A DNA stretch of 64,000 nucleotides, taken from NCBI GenBank assembly GCA_017303795.1, contig JAFLBR010000004.1, positions 248,001-312,000 on the forward strand, given 5' to 3'. The notes below the pieces were generated by a model. That model was not told the DNA's origin and did no database searches. It was given only the letters and a program-made list of their open reading frames with translations. Positions within the stretch are counted from its first letter, which is position 1. Each line of letters begins with the position of its first letter. The DNA is from Cytophagales bacterium. Lineage in GTDB: Bacteria; Bacteroidota; Bacteroidia; Cytophagales; Cyclobacteriaceae. This document shows, piece after piece, positions 62,223-64,000 of this stretch. A program made the translations under genes and the position numbers.

Positions 62223-63524
62223 ATGAAGCCCTTTTTCCTGATTGTCATTTGTCTGTTCACTACTCAAATTATTGCGCAGGTAAATCCCAAACTACAAACC
62301 AAACTCGATCAGCAAGCAAAAGAAATTGAAACCCGCGTAGTAGAATGGCGCAGGCATCTGCATCAAAATCCGGAGCTATCCAATCGCGAAACACAAACCG
62401 CTGCGTATGTGGCCGAGCATTTGAAGAAGTTGGGATTGAAAGTACAAACCGGAGTGGCGCACACAGGTGTGGTTGCTTTATTGGAAACCGGTAAACCCGG
62501 ACCGGTAATTGCGTTGCGTGCCGATATGGATGCCTTGCCTGTAACAGAACGAAACAGTTTGCCATTTGCATCGAAAGTAAAAACAACATTTAATGGGCAA
62601 GAGACTGGCGTGATGCATGCCTGTGGGCACGATAGTCACGTAGCCATTTTAATGGGCGTGGCCGAAATATTGGTAAAGAACAAAGCTGAGTTGAAAGGTA
62701 CAGTCAAGTTTATTTTTCAACCGGCAGAAGAAGGTGCACCTGTTGGCGAAGAAGGTGGTGCATCAATGATGGTAAAAGAAGGTGTGTTACAAAATCCAAA
62801 AGTGGAGGCAATCTTTGGGTTGCATATTAGTTCCGTTACTCCGCTGGGAAAACTTACCTACAAGCCCGGTGGTATGATGGCTGCGTCTGACACATACTCC
62901 ATAAAAATTTTAGGTCGCCAGGCACATGGCTCTACTCCGTGGATGAGTATTGACCCAATTGTAGTATCGGCACAAATTATTAATGGGTTGCAAACTATTA
63001 TCAGCAGGCAAACGGAGTTAACCAAAGAAGCTGCGGTAATAACCGTTGGCCGGATTCAATCGGGCATTCGCGAAAACATTATTCCCGAAGAAGCATTCTT
63101 TGCTGGAACCATTCGCACGCTGGATACCGACATGCAGGATAAAATTCATGAGAAGATAAAACTAACCGCCACCAAAATAGCAGAGAGTGCCGGAGCAAAA
63201 GCTGAAGTAGTTATTCGCAGAGGTACACCCGTTACGTATAACGATCCTTCACTTACACAAAAAATGATTGCGAGTTTGCAGAAGGCTGCCGGTGCTGCTA
63301 ACACATTTGAGATTAATGCGATTACCGGAGCGGAAGACTTTGCATTTTATCAGAAAGAAATTCCGGGCTTCTTCTTTTTTCTGGGTGCTATGCCACCCGA
63401 TACCGATCCGGCCAAAGTACCTTCACACCACACACCCGATTTTATGATTGACGAAACGGCATTTGTTACGGGTGTAAAGGCCATGCTAAATGTGACGGTA
63501 GATTATTTATTTGCGAAGAAATAA
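62223..63524 (+). CDS. M20-family metal-dependent amidohydrolase, copy 2
   Basis: The 433-residue paralogue aligns with copy 1 along its entire length, including RADMDALPVTERNSLPFASK, MHACGHDSHVAILMG and FQPAEEGAPVGEEGGASMM. ITGAEDFAFYQKEIPG is near the end. A signal peptide (PFFLIVICLFTTQIIAQ) precedes. The differences after FQPAEEGAP (VGEEGGA versus ADEWPGGA) lie close to the active site and may change substrate. Tandem duplication is evident. Confidence 0.93.
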   Translation: MKPFFLIVICLFTTQIIAQVNPKLQTKLDQQAKEIETRVVEWRRHLHQNPELSNRETQTAAYVAEHLKKLGLKVQTGVAHTGVVALLETGKPGPVIALRADMDALPVTERNSLPFASKVKTTFNGQETGVMHACGHDSHVAILMGVAEILVKNKAELKGTVKFIFQPAEEGAPVGEEGGASMMVKEGVLQNPKVEAIFGLHISSVTPLGKLTYKPGGMMAASDTYSIKILGRQAHGSTPWMSIDPIVVSAQIINGLQTIISRQTELTKEAAVITVGRIQSGIRENIIPEEAFFAGTIRTLDTDMQDKIHEKIKLTATKIAESAGAKAEVVIRRGTPVTYNDPSLTQKMIASLQKAAGAANTFEINAITGAEDFAFYQKEIPGFFFFLGAMPPDTDPAKVPSHHTPDFMIDETAFVTGVKAMLNVTVDYLFAKK

Positions 63525-63539
63525 GCACAACAATGTAAA

Positions 63540-63569
63540 AAGACAATCTGAGCAAAATCAGATTGTCTT
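63540..63569. terminator. Bidirectional hairpin between converging genes
   Basis: AAGACAATCTGA (63540-63551) and TCAGATTGTCTT (63558-63569) are perfect 12-bp arms with a 6-base loop. The stop codon of the minus-strand gene is inside the stem. A T-rich tail follows on the plus strand. Confidence 0.78.
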
Positions 63570-63888
63570 AATTCTTCTTCCAGATCAATATACCATCTGT
63601 TGCAGCAGTATGAAACTCCGGACAGTTGCCATCGCCATTGCCGGTTATGCCGCCTGATGGATGACAAATAAGATTGCAGTTGGAATCATAAACAGAATTG
63701 AACATATCGCAGCAATCGGCAGCTACGTAATAAACAATCTGATCTTCAAACCTGTACCGCCACACTTCAATAGGTTGCGGATCGTCTTTAATTAAACCCT
63801 TAACACAAGCAGGCGCATCAATGTCAACGGTCTCGCAGGTCATGTTCAGAAAAAGGGCAGCAATAAAAATCAACGCGAGTTTTTTCAT
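63568..63888 (-). CDS. Small cysteine-rich lipoprotein (DUF6970-like)
   Basis: The 106-residue protein starts MKKLALIFIAALFLNMTC, a lipobox. The conserved pattern VWRYRFEDQIVYYVAADCCDMFNSVYD, then NLICHPSGGITGNGDGNCPEF, resembles DUF6970 proteins of Bacteroidota. The cysteines probably form disulfides in the periplasm. Its ATG overlaps the stop of an upstream gene that leaves the window (ATGA). Confidence 0.75.
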   Translation of the reverse strand: MKKLALIFIAALFLNMTCETVDIDAPACVKGLIKDDPQPIEVWRYRFEDQIVYYVAADCCDMFNSVYDSNCNLICHPSGGITGNGDGNCPEFHTAATDGILIWKKN

Positions 63889-64000
63889 AACTCTTCATTT
63901 ATGGTTACTTCCTCCAGACACGTAATTTTTACGGTAGGGCCAACCATACAAATACTGGCCCCTTCCACTTCTTCAAAGCCGATGATCACTTGTTTGCCAT
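63885..64000 (-). CDS. 3' end of a gene running out of the window
   Basis: A minus-strand frame gives 37 codons ending ...CLEEVTINEEL and TGA at 63885-63887. It overlaps the start of the small lipoprotein gene by four bases, as do many coupled pairs in this window. The readable part contains GKQVIIGFEEVEGAS and CMVGPTVKIT, not enough to name a family. Confidence 0.55.
   Translation of the reverse strand, partial: GKQVIIGFEEVEGASICMVGPTVKITCLEEVTINEEL

Noticed and set aside
1-64000. CRISPR array, tRNA, rRNA, prophage or transposase genes
   Set aside because: I looked for regular spacer-repeat patterns, typical RNA gene blocks and transposase or integrase proteins and saw none. A covariance search could still find a small RNA.

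Overview
The window is about 64 kb of chromosome from a member of the Bacteroidota, most likely an aerobic, gliding Cytophagales-type bacterium. Signs are the gliding lipoprotein GldJ, many MKK-type lipoproteins, LytS/LytR and NarL two-component pairs with TPR-type sensors, PadR plus long MacB/FtsX permease pairs, fasciclin-repeat and M1/M20 secreted hydrolases, and promoter matches of the TTG-N17-TAnnTTTG type. No rRNA, tRNA, CRISPR array, phage or complete insertion sequence was recognised. No gene-free stretch exceeds 300 bases.

Region 1 (1-17.5 kb) is a housekeeping block read almost entirely from the minus strand: DUF4175 coiled-coil membrane protein, RsbW-like ATPase, ybeY, mnmG, a methyltransferase, an Ig-like lipoprotein and a TPR protein, then comF (plus strand), gldJ and mfd. 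Two near-exact parS sites lie just upstream of mnmG. A 279-bp gap 4.4 kb away holds a cluster of DnaA-box-like sequences beside an AT-rich tract. Together they suggest that the replication origin may lie here.

Region 2 (17.5-26.5 kb) has a small membrane protein, a thioredoxin-fold lipoprotein, an ECF sigma/anti-sigma/lipoprotein operon, a PadR-ABC permease pair, an OsmC peroxidase, a DUF885 protein and a small-protein/nucleotidyltransferase pair.

Region 3 (26.5-33.1 kb) is a beta-oxidation operon, marR-fadN-fadA-fadE, with the gene content of the B. subtilis fadNAE operon. Between fadN and fadA sits a gene of the 23S-rRNA-intervening-sequence (four-helix-bundle) family. It is enclosed by perfect 23-bp inverted repeats. 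A gene-less relative of the same repeat fills the fadA-fadE gap. This is the most unusual structure in the window.

Region 4 (33.2-47.2 kb) contains secreted proteins, a YceI-porin-YceI group, a coiled-coil/helix-hairpin-helix membrane protein, a second PadR-ABC permease pair with a clear palindromic operator, a LytS/LytR pair, a three-domain fasciclin lipoprotein and a GAF sensor that lacks a kinase ATPase domain.

Region 5 (47.3-64 kb) contains a TPR protein, outer-membrane proteins, a di-heme cytochrome c peroxidase, malate:quinone oxidoreductase, a Rieske protein, a NarL-type two-component system that brackets an outer-membrane protein gene with a 7-2-7 palindrome upstream, an M1 aminopeptidase, an AT-rich orphan gene, two tandem M20 amidohydrolases and the ends of further genes.
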